Below, piece after piece: positions 51,973 through 61,003 of a DNA stretch of 64,000 nucleotides. Each line of letters opens with the position of its first letter. Within the stretch, counting starts at the first letter, position 1. Source of the stretch: 9FT-COMBO-48-23 sp963754385 (GTDB lineage: Bacteria > Chloroflexota > Dehalococcoidia > GIF9 > UBA5629); the NCBI GenBank assembly GCA_963754385.1, contig CAVWGE010000001.1, positions 310,001-374,000 of the forward strand, given 5' to 3'. The notes under the pieces were generated by a model, which was not told where the DNA came from, did not search any database, and saw only the letters and a program-made list of their open reading frames with translations. Made by a program: the position numbers and the translations under genes.

Positions 51973-53010
51973 TTGTTAAGGCGGCTGTTTAAGGATTTCC
52001 AGGGTGACGTGCTGGCTATTCCAGGCAGGCTTATCGCCCTTATTTTCTTTTTACTTTTGTTTCTTTTACCTCTGATAACACAAGAACCTTACACCCTTCG
52101 CATTCTGATTCTTGCCAATGTTTTCGTTATTTTCGCTGTTAGCTGGGACTTTATATCCGGCTATACGGGACAGATAAACTTCGGTCATGCCCTGTTCTTT
52201 GGTGCTGCGGCCTACAGTACAGCTTTGCTAGGTAAATACCTTGGTTTACAGCCCTGGCTGACTATACCGATTGGGGCTATTGTTGCCGTAGGAGCTGGGA
52301 TGCTTATGTGTCTGCCGGCATTAAGGCTGAGAGGCCCTTATTTGTCGCTGGTGACTTTAGCTTTTCCCCTCATTTTGCTTGGTGTCATCAAGGCTTTTCC
52401 TGATGTTACTGGCGGTGAACATGGTATTTCTGGTCTACCCGCACTTTCTGATTCTCGAGTAGTTGAATACTACATAGCTCTGCCTATCATGATTGTTTCC
52501 GTGCTCATAATGTGGAAGCTTACCGATGCCAAAAGTGCTCTTGTCAGGACAGGCATCATTCTTCATGCCATCCGTGAAGATGAGATTGCGGCTCGTGCCA
52601 GTGGAATCAACACCATAAGATATAAGATGTTCGCTTTCGCCGTAGGTGGTTTCTTTGCCGGGGTTGCCGGCGGTTTATACGCTCACTTTTTGAGAATCGC
52701 TGGTCCATCAAGTCTCGACATGATGCTGTCATTCCAGGCAATAATATGGACGGTTTTTGGCGGCATTGTCAGCATTTATGGCGCAGTGGTTGGGGTTTAC
52801 ATTCTGTATCCTCTGATGGAATTCTTGCGGGTTATCCCTGAGTTAAGGATTCTGATTTTTGCAGCTATAGTAATAGTTATTCTTCTCTTTATGCCCGAGG
52901 GGATTGCGGTTTGGATAAGAGACAAAATTGAGCGCGAGTGCCCTCGTTGCAAGTTAACTAATGTGGCTTGGCGTCGTACCTGTAGAGCCTGTGGCGCTTC
53001 TCTGTACTGA
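51973..53010 (+). CDS. livM: Branched-chain-type ABC transporter permease LivM with C-terminal zinc ribbon
   Basis: The 345-residue permease has about nine hydrophobic segments, with GQINFGHALFFGAAAYSTAL near 67 and LHAIREDEIAARASGINTIR near 199, as in LivM. After the last helix, the cytoplasmic tail holds a C-x2-C, ten residues, C-x2-C zinc ribbon (C323, C326, C337, C340) not found in standard LivM. The start is TTG 51973 directly after the livH stop. The ribbon may serve assembly or regulation (inference). Confidence 0.9.
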   Translation: MLRRLFKDFQGDVLAIPGRLIALIFFLLLFLLPLITQEPYTLRILILANVFVIFAVSWDFISGYTGQINFGHALFFGAAAYSTALLGKYLGLQPWLTIPIGAIVAVGAGMLMCLPALRLRGPYLSLVTLAFPLILLGVIKAFPDVTGGEHGISGLPALSDSRVVEYYIALPIMIVSVLIMWKLTDAKSALVRTGIILHAIREDEIAARASGINTIRYKMFAFAVGGFFAGVAGGLYAHFLRIAGPSSLDMMLSFQAIIWTVFGGIVSIYGAVVGVYILYPLMEFLRVIPELRILIFAAIVIVILLFMPEGIAVWIRDKIERECPRCKLTNVAWRRTCRACGASLY

Positions 53011-53023
53011 GCGAAGTCAGGTT

Positions 53024-53773
53024 CTAAAGACCTAGATATGTCTTTCTGATAGTCTCGTCTTTTAGTAATTCTTTAGCTGTTCCCTGGGCGATTATGTGTC
53101 CCCGGGACATAACGTAGCTTCTTCTTGACAGGTCGAAAGCGAAGCTGATGTCTTGCTCGGCCAGTAGTATGGTAACACCCAGCTCGTGATAAATTTCCTC
53201 TATGCGCTTAAACAGGTCTTCTTTGAGCCTTGGTGCCAGTCCACTTGAAGGCTCATCAACTAACATGAACTTGGGCTTACGCATTAGTGCCCTACCTATA
53301 GCCAGCATTTGGCGTTCCCCCCCAGATAACGTCCCCGATACTTGGTTTTGTCTGTCCTTCAGCGTTGGAAACAATTCGTAGACCTTGTTGAGACTATCGT
53401 TGACTACCTTCTTATCCTTAACCAGATAAGCGCCGGCTAGCAAGTTATCCTTGACCGTCATTTCAACAAACGGTCTGCCTCTCTCGGGGCAAAGGAGCAA
53501 GCCTCTCTTGGCTATTTCAGAGGCGGAGAGTTTTTCAATTCTCTCGCCTTCGAACTCTATACTGCCTTTAAAGGTTATGTCTGCCTGCCTTGTCCCCTTT
53601 GATACCTCCTTCTCCCAGTTTATCAATCCTGCTATAGCTCGTAGCAGTGTCGTTTTTCCGGCGCCGTTGGGACCGACGAGCCCGACTAATTCGCCTTTTT
53701 CAACCATAAGGCTGGCGTCATCTAATACCATAGCTGTGTCATAAGAGACGGTCACATCTTTTATTTCAAGCAA
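53024..53773 (-). CDS. livF: Branched-chain-type ABC transporter ATPase LivF
   Basis: The 249-residue ATPase shows Walker A GPNGAGKTTLLRAI near residue 33, signature LSGGERQMLAIGRALM near 142, and Walker B KFMLVDEPSSGLAP near 165. It is transcribed convergently to livM. The start is TTG 53773, eight bases inside livG's end, served by AAGGAGG. An earlier in-frame codon would extend the protein into livG. It partners livG and the plus-strand permeases. Confidence 0.94.
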   Translation of the reverse strand: MLEIKDVTVSYDTAMVLDDASLMVEKGELVGLVGPNGAGKTTLLRAIAGLINWEKEVSKGTRQADITFKGSIEFEGERIEKLSASEIAKRGLLLCPERGRPFVEMTVKDNLLAGAYLVKDKKVVNDSLNKVYELFPTLKDRQNQVSGTLSGGERQMLAIGRALMRKPKFMLVDEPSSGLAPRLKEDLFKRIEEIYHELGVTILLAEQDISFAFDLSRRSYVMSRGHIIAQGTAKELLKDETIRKTYLGL

Positions 53774-54536
53774 TGAGCACCTCCTTACCCGTGTAGGCTT
53801 CAATCACCTGCTTATTCTTAGATATTTCTTCAGGTGTGCCTTGGGTGAGGACTTCACCAAAGTTAATTACAATCACCCTGTTAACTATCTTCATCAGTTC
53901 ACTAAGCTTGTGTTCTATGATGAGCATAGCTGGACCTTCGCTGTGAAGTCTGCCGAATCTTCCGCCCTTGTGCAATCTTCTCATCGACTTGGCAACAAGC
54001 TCTGTTTCTGCTGGATTTAGGCCGCCGAACGGCTCATCGAGGATAAGCAGCTCCGGTTCGGTGGCAATTGCCCTGGCAACCTCCAGCCTTTTTAAATCAC
54101 CGTGCGACAGAATGGAAGCCGGTTCGAGAGCCATGTCAGCGATACCGACGAACTCTAAAGCATCTCGTGCTTTTACTTCGACTCTTTTGACCCATTCGCC
54201 ACGCTTGGTTATCCGTGGGCAGAGACAACCTACCATAACATTGGCAATAATTGGCAGATGGCGGAATGGCTTGACTACCTGAAAAGTCCCTACCATACCC
54301 CTTTGCACGATCTCCCAGGGGCGGCGTTTAGTTATATCTTCGCCATTAAATAGGACTTTTCCTGAATCAGGTTTTAATATGCCGAGTATGCATCGGATAA
54401 GGGTAGTTTTTCCGGCGCCATTGGGGCCAATGAGACCAACGATTTCGTCCCTTTCTATCTTGAAGCTTACGTTGTTGACAGCAAGCAGTCCGCCAAAGCG
54501 TTTGGTTAAATTTTCAACCTCGAGAAACGGTACCAT
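53766..54536 (-). CDS. livG: Branched-chain-type ABC transporter ATPase LivG
   Basis: The 256-residue ATPase has Walker A GPNGAGKTTLIRCILG near 37, signature SHGDLKRLEVARAIATEPEL near 143 (the usual SGG replaced by SHGD) and Walker B LLILDEPFGGLNPAE. The EYE/HxxL region at the end marks the LivG subfamily. Its ATG follows GGAGGACCTG two bases after the CoA-ligase stop. It lies on the opposite strand to livHM, so the transporter is encoded by two facing operons. Confidence 0.94.
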   Translation of the reverse strand: MVPFLEVENLTKRFGGLLAVNNVSFKIERDEIVGLIGPNGAGKTTLIRCILGILKPDSGKVLFNGEDITKRRPWEIVQRGMVGTFQVVKPFRHLPIIANVMVGCLCPRITKRGEWVKRVEVKARDALEFVGIADMALEPASILSHGDLKRLEVARAIATEPELLILDEPFGGLNPAETELVAKSMRRLHKGGRFGRLHSEGPAMLIIEHKLSELMKIVNRVIVINFGEVLTQGTPEEISKNKQVIEAYTGKEVLIA

Positions 54537-54537
54537 T

Positions 54538-56253
54538 TTACAGGTCCTCCTCCCTCAGCTCACGGCGTGATACCTTGCCGACATCCGTCTTAGGCACCTC
54601 CCCCCTGAACTCTACAATTTTGGGACATTTGTAGTGGGCTATCCTTTCAGCGCAATATTTCATAATTTCCTCTTCTGAGACTTTGCCTCTTGCCTCCGTT
54701 TCCAGAACAACAATCGCTTTAACTTTTTCCCCAACTTCCGGGTCTGGGATTCCGATGACACCGGCCTCTTTAACCTGTGGGTGGCTGGCTAATACTTCTT
54801 CTACTTCGCGAGCAAATACAGCCAGCCCTTTATACTTAATCATATCTCTTTTTCTATCATAGAAATAGAAGTAGCCTTCCTCATCCATTCTGACTAAATC
54901 GCCGGTTCTGACCCATCTCTCACCGTCAATTTCTACAAACATTTTCTTCGTTTCATCAGGATTTTTCCAGTAGCCTTTCACCACTTCTGGCCCCTTTATT
55001 GCCAGTTCGCCTATCTCACCGACGGGGAGAAACTTGACACTTTCAGAGTCAAGTATGGCGCCTACAGTGTTAGATAATGGTACACCAAAAGAGCCGTATT
55101 TTGGTCTCCCGTATGGGCTGACCATCCCAATTGAGGTGGTCTCGGTCATACCCCAACCTTCGTGGATTTTAGCACCTGTCCGCTTTTCCCAACCTGTTGC
55201 GGTATCTTCAAGAAGGGCATCGGCGCCGGAGACGAGCACCTTTATTCGCTTCCAATTGACTCTGTCGGTGCGGTGATAATCTCTGAGGTATTCGTACAGA
55301 GACGGGACGCTGTAGAAAATGGTTGCCTTGTAACTTTCAATAGAGTTCAAGATGTCGTCAAGGTCTGGAGTGGTAAATATAACCAGTGTATAACCCTGCG
55401 ATAGTGACCCTAGCATAACTACAGCCTGACCGTAGATATGGTAAAACGGCAAGTAGGCTAATACGATTTCCTTGCCCTCCTGAACGATGTCACCCCAGAA
55501 TTTCTCAGTCAGGTAACGGGCAGCAGTAATATTGTAGTGGCTTATCATAGCCCCCTTGGGCAGCCCTGTTGTGCCTCCGGTGTATTGAAGTGTTACCAAG
55601 TCCTCTTTAATGTTGTATTCAACTTTCGGCGGATTCGGTGGGTAGTTCTTTATCAAGTCCTGTAATTGATAGAATCCCTCTCTTTCGAAGAGCTCGGCAG
55701 GTGGCACTGCCATCTTTTGATATACAGCTCGGAGCACACTGCTGCCCAGGAACTTTTTCATGCCTGGCAGGTACTCAGAAATACTAGTTAAGATGACCTT
55801 ATCTAGCTTGACTCCTGTCCGCTCAAAATTGTCGTAAAGAATATCCTGACAGACGATGATTCTGGCTCCGCTGTCTTCAAGTTGGTGTTTGATCTCAGGG
55901 CTGACATAAACAGGGCTGATCGCGGTTAGCGTAGCTCCAGCTTTCAGTGCTGCGAAATAAGCTATAATGAATTGAGGCGAGTTCAGGAGGAGTAAAGCAA
56001 CCCGGTCTCCCTTTTTGACACCTAAATCATGCAGGGCTGTGGCAAATCTATCGACGTGGTCTCTTAACTCGCTATAGCTTATCTTCTTGCCGTAAAATAC
56101 TATAGCGGTTCTGTCCTTCCATTTATCCGTGGCTTCATCAAATGTGTCGACCGCAGACTTTTGCGGGATTTCAACATCTGGCGGTACCTCTTTGAGATAA
56201 AACTTCAACCATGGTCTTGATTCATATTTTGCTTTGTTCGGATTCGCTGCCAT
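54538..56253 (-). CDS. Acyl-CoA synthetase (AMP-forming)
   Basis: The 571-residue ANL enzyme activates a carboxylic acid as an acyl-CoA. It has LQYTGGTTGLPKGAMISHYN near 228, GWGMTETTS near 368, RTGDLVRMDEEGYFYFYDRK near 457, KYKGLAVFAREVEEVL near 481 and the catalytic lysine in PKTDVGKVSRREL near the end. The start is ATG 56253 (AGGAGGTGACACA), 13 codons after an upstream in-frame ATG. It is co-transcribed with livG and livF, which strongly suggests it activates the solute the importer takes up. Substrate not known. Confidence 0.92.
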   Translation of the reverse strand: MAANPNKAKYESRPWLKFYLKEVPPDVEIPQKSAVDTFDEATDKWKDRTAIVFYGKKISYSELRDHVDRFATALHDLGVKKGDRVALLLLNSPQFIIAYFAALKAGATLTAISPVYVSPEIKHQLEDSGARIIVCQDILYDNFERTGVKLDKVILTSISEYLPGMKKFLGSSVLRAVYQKMAVPPAELFEREGFYQLQDLIKNYPPNPPKVEYNIKEDLVTLQYTGGTTGLPKGAMISHYNITAARYLTEKFWGDIVQEGKEIVLAYLPFYHIYGQAVVMLGSLSQGYTLVIFTTPDLDDILNSIESYKATIFYSVPSLYEYLRDYHRTDRVNWKRIKVLVSGADALLEDTATGWEKRTGAKIHEGWGMTETTSIGMVSPYGRPKYGSFGVPLSNTVGAILDSESVKFLPVGEIGELAIKGPEVVKGYWKNPDETKKMFVEIDGERWVRTGDLVRMDEEGYFYFYDRKRDMIKYKGLAVFAREVEEVLASHPQVKEAGVIGIPDPEVGEKVKAIVVLETEARGKVSEEEIMKYCAERIAHYKCPKIVEFRGEVPKTDVGKVSRRELREEDL

Positions 56254-56460
56254 TGTGTCACCTCCTGCTTTGCTGGAAGCAAAGCATACCACATTATCTG
56301 TATTCTGGCAATGTAGGAATGTGTGCGGTTGTGCTATTTGATTAATTGAGAAACCTACCCCTAATTGATTTTCCGCCCTTCACAGAGTTACTCCGACGGT
56401 AGCTATGATTGACCTTCTAATTATGAGCCGGCTGGCATATAGAGCCATTAATATATAAAG

Positions 56461-56489
56461 GTGACAGTTTGCTTTTTTCACAGTATAAT
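56461..56489 (+). promoter_or_regulatory. Promoter of the PsbP-like lipoprotein gene
   Basis: GTGACA (56461-56466), 17 bases, then TATAAT (56484-56489). Transcription would start near 56496, about 35 bases before GTG 56531. Good spacing and a consensus -10 make it credible. Confidence 0.6.
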
Positions 56490-56530
56490 CAAGCAGATTG
56501 TTTAAGAAATTACACCACAAGGAGGTTAGA

Positions 56531-57028
56531 GTGAGGAATAGCAGAAAATATTGTCTTCTACTTCTGGGGCTTATTAGCTTGTTGATTAGCTCCATCGTTG
56601 CTTGCGGTATGCCTGGTTTCACTACATATACCAATGATAAGGCTGGGTATACCATCAGCCATCCAGTAAATTGGAATGTTGAGGTGTCTGCAGACGGGAC
56701 AAAATGCCTCATAACGTCTCCTACACGCCAAGGTTCAATCATGATAGATGTTGTGGAAGGCGTGACAGCTAGAGAAGCTGCCCAGCGCTGGCTTATTTCC
56801 ATCGGAACTACCTGGAGCGAAGTGGTAAAACCTGAAGATAAGCCGATGAAGGGCTCTTGGGACTGGTATCTTTCTTATGATTATGAGACAAACTTTGGTA
56901 CGTTTCATGGGGAAGCTTACTTTAAGCAGACGGAGACACACGTGTATAAATTAGACACGGCAGGGCTTAAACAAGAGTATTCCACCTATCCTTTTAATAC
57001 AATGATATCGTCATTCAAGTTGCAGTAG
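56531..57028 (+). CDS. Secreted lipoprotein with PsbP-like domain
   Basis: The 165-residue protein starts at GTG 56531 behind AAGGAGGTTAGA. A lipoprotein signal (CLLLLGLISLLISSIVAC) leads to a lipobox Cys near residue 25. The rest is one domain: TYTNDKAGYTISHPVNWNVE, a REAAQRWLISI helix, and a WDWYLSYDYETNFGTFHG strand region. The pattern Y-[ST]-x-P-x-x-W is shared with the C-terminal domain of the substrate-binding protein at 49147, which suggests paralogous domains. It probably sits outside the cell membrane. Function unknown. Confidence 0.75.
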   Translation: MRNSRKYCLLLLGLISLLISSIVACGMPGFTTYTNDKAGYTISHPVNWNVEVSADGTKCLITSPTRQGSIMIDVVEGVTAREAAQRWLISIGTTWSEVVKPEDKPMKGSWDWYLSYDYETNFGTFHGEAYFKQTETHVYKLDTAGLKQEYSTYPFNTMISSFKLQ

Positions 57029-57130
57029 TTAAGTGACGTAGCCCTATTGTTTCACGCGGTTGGCGATCTTACCCCTTGCTGCTATCTCTTGAAGAGATGG
57101 CTCTGCTCATTGGTGTTGGACAAGTAGATA

Positions 57131-57204
57131 TCGGGGTGGCCGGATTTGAACCGGCGACCACCTGAACCCCATTCAGGTGCGCTACCAGGCTGCGCTACAC
57201 CCCG
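57131..57204 (-). tRNA. tRNA-Pro (anticodon GGG)
   Basis: Acceptor arms CGGGGTG and CACCCCG pair. The anticodon stem CCTGA/TCAGG holds ATGGGGT, so the anticodon is GGG. The T arm has CCGGTTCAAATCCGG. CCA is not encoded, unlike the tRNA-Asp in this window. Confidence 0.96.
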
Positions 57205-57223
57205 TGGCTTTGAGTTAGCCAAT

Positions 57224-57252
57224 ATGTTATCATAAGTGGCTAAGTGAGACAA
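57224..57252 (-). promoter_or_regulatory. Promoter of tRNA-Pro
   Basis: On the minus strand TTGTCT (57252-57247), 17 bases, then TAACAT (57229-57224), about 19 bases before the tRNA 5' end. Confidence 0.5.
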
Positions 57253-57301
57253 AGTAAGTGTTTTGCTTAAGTCATATTCACCCAAGAAAGGGACTCAGGC
57301 T

Positions 57302-58588
57302 TTGGCTAAGAAGCATATAAAAACCGAATTGAAACGGCCACCCACTAAGCGTCAATTGTCTAGGTGGCAGCGCCAGCAACGTATTCAGCGTATCATAGTC
57401 ATTGTGGGGATCATCTTTTTTGCCTTGGTTGTGGGTTATATCGGCTATGGATATTATAATGAGCAGGTTAAACCGCTCCATCAGCCTGTGGTTAAAATAA
57501 ATGATACTGTCTTCGATATGGATTATTACGTAAAATTGCTTGAGCTTTCCACTCGTGGTGAGGATTCTACTGCGACCTCGTCTAGGGCAGACGAGCTTAT
57601 TAACGTCATCGAATCCAGTGAGTTAATAGGGGAGGTGTCTACAGATCTCGGTTTTGGTGTGAGTGCAGACGAAATAAATAGCGAGCTTAGAAGTCTGGGG
57701 TTTCCTAATGAGAAGGTGTATAGGGATGTGGTTGGTTCTAGACTGCTGGCAACCAGATTACTTCAGAACTACTTCGACCCGAAAGTGCCGACTGAGTGCG
57801 AACAGGTGCAGGTTCAAGCATTATTTGTGGAGAGCACGGATGTAGCTAAGCGGGTGGCAGACAGGCTGGGGGCAGGAGATAATTTTACTGCACTGGCGAA
57901 GGAATATTCGCTGGAACCGATTACTAAGGATAAAGGTGGCGACCTGGGCTGGCTGCCTAAAGATTTTGCGGATATATTACTGGGGAACTTGGGTGGGAAT
58001 TTAGGCAATTCGAAGCTCAAAGACATTCCTTTTAATCTCGAGCCGGGAGTGCTCAGCGAGCCGACTTATGACGGGTCAGTCACCAAAGGAATAGGTTATT
58101 GGCTGGTGGATGTGACGGAAAAGGACGAGGAAAAGGGTATTCATGTTAGAGGCATTCTGTTGGGGAGTCGGCAGGAGGCAGGAGAGATAAGAGCCAGGAT
58201 AGAAGCCGGTGAGGATTTTGGTGCTTTGGCTAAGGAATATTCCCAAGATTTAGCGAGCAAGGAGCAGGGGGGTGATTTGGGTTGGACTAAAGAAACAGTA
58301 ATTAGCAGCAGGGTTGTTCTGTCACTTGCTATGCAGCTTGAACCAGGTGTTGTAAGCCAACCGACAGCCGATAACTCTGTTCAAACCAAGGGAGGTTATT
58401 GGTTGGTTAGAGTTTTAAACAAAGATGAAAATCGGGCGCTAGACGATAATACCAGACAAACGCTGAAAACGAAACTTTTTGAAAACTTGCTTAGTGAACA
58501 GAGCAAAAAGGACTCGATAGAGACGTATTTGACCGAAGAGCAGAAGTCTTGGGCAGTGGCTCAGGTTCTCAAGAGCAGAGGGCAATAG
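57302..58588 (+). CDS. Membrane-anchored foldase with tandem parvulin (PPIC) domains
   Basis: The product is about 428 residues from TTG 57302 (13 codons after an in-frame TTG at 57263; AAAGGGA precedes 57302). A basic cytoplasmic N-terminus precedes one transmembrane helix (IIVIVGIIFFALVVGYIGYG). A SurA/PrsA-like N-domain (about 60-160) and two parvulin domains follow; the first has VQVQALFVESTDVAKRVADR and EYSLEP..DKGGDLGWLPKD, the second has HVRGILLGSRQEAGEIRARI and DLASKEQGGDLGWTKE. It should catalyse prolyl isomerisation of exported proteins. It is the only foldase in the window. A start at 57263 cannot be excluded. Confidence 0.85.
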   Translation: MAKKHIKTELKRPPTKRQLSRWQRQQRIQRIIVIVGIIFFALVVGYIGYGYYNEQVKPLHQPVVKINDTVFDMDYYVKLLELSTRGEDSTATSSRADELINVIESSELIGEVSTDLGFGVSADEINSELRSLGFPNEKVYRDVVGSRLLATRLLQNYFDPKVPTECEQVQVQALFVESTDVAKRVADRLGAGDNFTALAKEYSLEPITKDKGGDLGWLPKDFADILLGNLGGNLGNSKLKDIPFNLEPGVLSEPTYDGSVTKGIGYWLVDVTEKDEEKGIHVRGILLGSRQEAGEIRARIEAGEDFGALAKEYSQDLASKEQGGDLGWTKETVISSRVVLSLAMQLEPGVVSQPTADNSVQTKGGYWLVRVLNKDENRALDDNTRQTLKTKLFENLLSEQSKKDSIETYLTEEQKSWAVAQVLKSRGQ

Positions 58589-58589
58589 C

Positions 58590-59888
58590 ATGGTAGACAA
58601 GCAAATTATTGGTATCGGTTTGATGGGTTTGGGTGTAATTGGTGGTGGCGTGGCCAAGGTCTTGATGGACAAACCGGACACGTTGGCAAGAGAAGCAGGC
58701 AGCAAACTGGTCTTGAAGAAGGTTTTAGAGCAAGACTTAGCTAAACACGGCTCATTGGGAATGGAGCGTGGTATTTTTGTTACTCAGCTTGAGGAGCTAG
58801 TTAGCCATCCTGATGTGGATATAGTCGTGGAACTTATTGGTGGTGAATATCCTGCCTTTGAGTATGTAAGAGAAGCTCTAACTCGCGGCAAGCATGTTGT
58901 TACTGCTAATAAAGAAGTTATGTCCAAACACTGGAGCGAGCTTCTGACTGTGGCTCGAGACCATCAAGTAGCTCTTCGCTATGAAGCTAGTGTTGGTGGT
59001 GGTATACCTCTAATTGCTCCATTTCAAGAAGACCTGGCGGCTAATGATATTTCAGCTATTTATGCGATTGTTAATGGAACAACTAATTATATTTTGACTC
59101 GAATGGCCAAGGAAGGGCTGGATTTTTCTGTGGCTTTGAAAAAGGCTCAGGAGTTAGGCTATGCTGAAGCTGACCCAGCCAAGGATATAGAAGGAGTTGA
59201 TGCTGCCTATAAGCTAGCGATTCTGGCAACTATCGCTTTCGGTACTGAAGTTAAGCCAGAGAATGTATATCATGAGGGAATTTCACGGCTACAGGCTCGG
59301 GATTTCCGCTATGCTCGGGAATTAGGTTATGCCATAAAGCTTTTGGCTATTGCTAAACGATTTGGGGATTCTATTGAAGCCCGTGTTCATCCTGTATTTA
59401 TTCCTGAGGATTCTTTGCTAGCCAAGGTAGATGGCGTTTACAATGCCATTCATGTAGAAGGCGATTTGGTGGGTAAAGTCATATTTTATGGTGAGGGAGC
59501 TGGTCCTAGAGCAACTTCAAGTGCGGTTGTTTCCGATATTATCAAGATAGCTCAGAATATCAACCGTGGAACGACTGATATTCCAAAGTTACCTTTTGCA
59601 AGCAAACGGACTGTTAAACCTATGGCTGAGATAGAGACTCGATATTATATGAGAATGAGTATTGCTGACCAAGCAGGTGTTTTGGCGCAAATCTCTAAAG
59701 TATTGGGTGACCACGCCATTAGTATTTCCTCGGTAATTCAGAAAGAGACCGACCCATCTACTCAGATTGCTGAGATTGTGATAATGACTCATCCAGCTAA
59801 AGAGCAAGCAGTCCAGCAGGCCCTCAAGAAAACCGAGCGTTTGACTGTAGTCAAGGAAATCACTAATTTTGTTCGGGTAGAGGCTTAG
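58590..59888 (+). CDS. hom: Homoserine dehydrogenase with C-terminal ACT domain
   Basis: The 432-residue enzyme reduces aspartate semialdehyde to homoserine. It has a Rossmann motif GLGVIGGGVAKVL near residue 13, ANKEVMSKHW near 105, SVGGGIPLI near 129, GTTNYILTRMAKEGLDF near 157 and DPAKDIEGVDAAYKLAI near 188. The ACT domain (about 353-430, with RMSIADQAGVLAQISKVLGD) allows feedback by threonine. It is separate from aspartokinase. thrC follows 8 bp later, so this is the start of the threonine pair. Confidence 0.95.
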   Translation: MVDKQIIGIGLMGLGVIGGGVAKVLMDKPDTLAREAGSKLVLKKVLEQDLAKHGSLGMERGIFVTQLEELVSHPDVDIVVELIGGEYPAFEYVREALTRGKHVVTANKEVMSKHWSELLTVARDHQVALRYEASVGGGIPLIAPFQEDLAANDISAIYAIVNGTTNYILTRMAKEGLDFSVALKKAQELGYAEADPAKDIEGVDAAYKLAILATIAFGTEVKPENVYHEGISRLQARDFRYARELGYAIKLLAIAKRFGDSIEARVHPVFIPEDSLLAKVDGVYNAIHVEGDLVGKVIFYGEGAGPRATSSAVVSDIIKIAQNINRGTTDIPKLPFASKRTVKPMAEIETRYYMRMSIADQAGVLAQISKVLGDHAISISSVIQKETDPSTQIAEIVIMTHPAKEQAVQQALKKTERLTVVKEITNFVRVEA

Positions 59889-59896
59889 GAAAGAAA

Positions 59897-60949
59897 ATGG
59901 GACGTGGTGTTATAATTAGATACCGTGACTTTCTGCCGATTACCCCGGCTACTCCTTTGATAACGCTGGGTGAGGGAGATACTCCTCTGGTTAAGTCCGT
60001 TGCCCTAGAGCAGGAGCTTGGCTGTGGTGAGCTTTATTTTAAGCTTGAGGGGTGTAATCCCAGTGGCTCTTTCAAAGATCGTGGCATGGTTGTAGCCATA
60101 GCCAAGGCAGTTGAAGACGGCAGTCGCTGTGTTATTTGCGCTTCTACTGGGAATACCAGTGCTTCAGCAGCTGCTTATGGGGCTAGATTTGGTCTTGATG
60201 TTGTAGTTATTGTACCAAAAGGGAAGATAGCCTTAGGGAAGTTGGCTCAGGCTATTGCTTACGGGGCTAAGATCATCGCCATACAGGGTAACTTTGACCA
60301 GGCTCTCCAGATAGTTCGCAGCCTGGTTCAAAAACATCCGGTTACGCTGGTTAATTCGGTTAATCCATACCGAATTGAAGGGCAGAAGACATCAGCTTTT
60401 GAGATTGTAGACGATTTGGGTGATGCGCCTGATTATTTCTTTATCCCAGTGGGCAATGCCGGCAATATCACCGCCTATTGGAAGGGCTTTGTCGAATATA
60501 AGCAGGCCGATAAGGCTAGCCGACTCCCCAAGATGATGGGTTTTCAAGCCGAAGGGGCAGCGCCTATAGTCAAGGGCAAAATTGTCAAAAGGCCAAAAAC
60601 CTTGGCTACGGCGATTCGAATTGGTAATCCAGCTAGTTGGCAAGGAGCAATAGCTGCTAGGGATCAGTCAGGTGGGGTGATTGACTGCGTCAGCGATGAT
60701 GAGATTCTAGCTGCCTATAAGCTTCTGGCGAGGAAGGAAGGGATTTTCGGTGAGCCAGCCTCAGCAGCTTCTGTGGCTGGTCTTATTAAGATGGCTGGGC
60801 AAGGGCTGAAGCTTTCAGGTAAAAAGGTGGTCTGCATTATTACTGGCACCGGGCTAAAAGACCCCACTCTCCCGGCAAAGTTTGTTGAACCATTCCCAGA
60901 ACTGCCTGCCGACGTAAGGATAGTTGAACGAACTTTGGGTTGGGCTTGA
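59897..60949 (+). CDS. thrC: Threonine synthase
   Basis: The 350-residue PLP enzyme converts homoserine phosphate to threonine. The PLP lysine is in NPSGSFKDRGMVVAI near residue 55, ASTGNTSASAAAYGARFGL near 84, the phosphate-binding PVGNAGNITAYWKGF near 180 and CIITGTGLKDP near the end. The length fits the short threonine-synthase subclass. It starts at ATG 59897, 8 bp after hom. No thrB is adjacent. Confidence 0.95.
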   Translation: MGRGVIIRYRDFLPITPATPLITLGEGDTPLVKSVALEQELGCGELYFKLEGCNPSGSFKDRGMVVAIAKAVEDGSRCVICASTGNTSASAAAYGARFGLDVVVIVPKGKIALGKLAQAIAYGAKIIAIQGNFDQALQIVRSLVQKHPVTLVNSVNPYRIEGQKTSAFEIVDDLGDAPDYFFIPVGNAGNITAYWKGFVEYKQADKASRLPKMMGFQAEGAAPIVKGKIVKRPKTLATAIRIGNPASWQGAIAARDQSGGVIDCVSDDEILAAYKLLARKEGIFGEPASAASVAGLIKMAGQGLKLSGKKVVCIITGTGLKDPTLPAKFVEPFPELPADVRIVERTLGWA

Positions 60950-61003
60950 CCGTGATGACTATAGAAGACACTGGCGGATAATATAACCAAAGAGGAGACA
61001 GCA

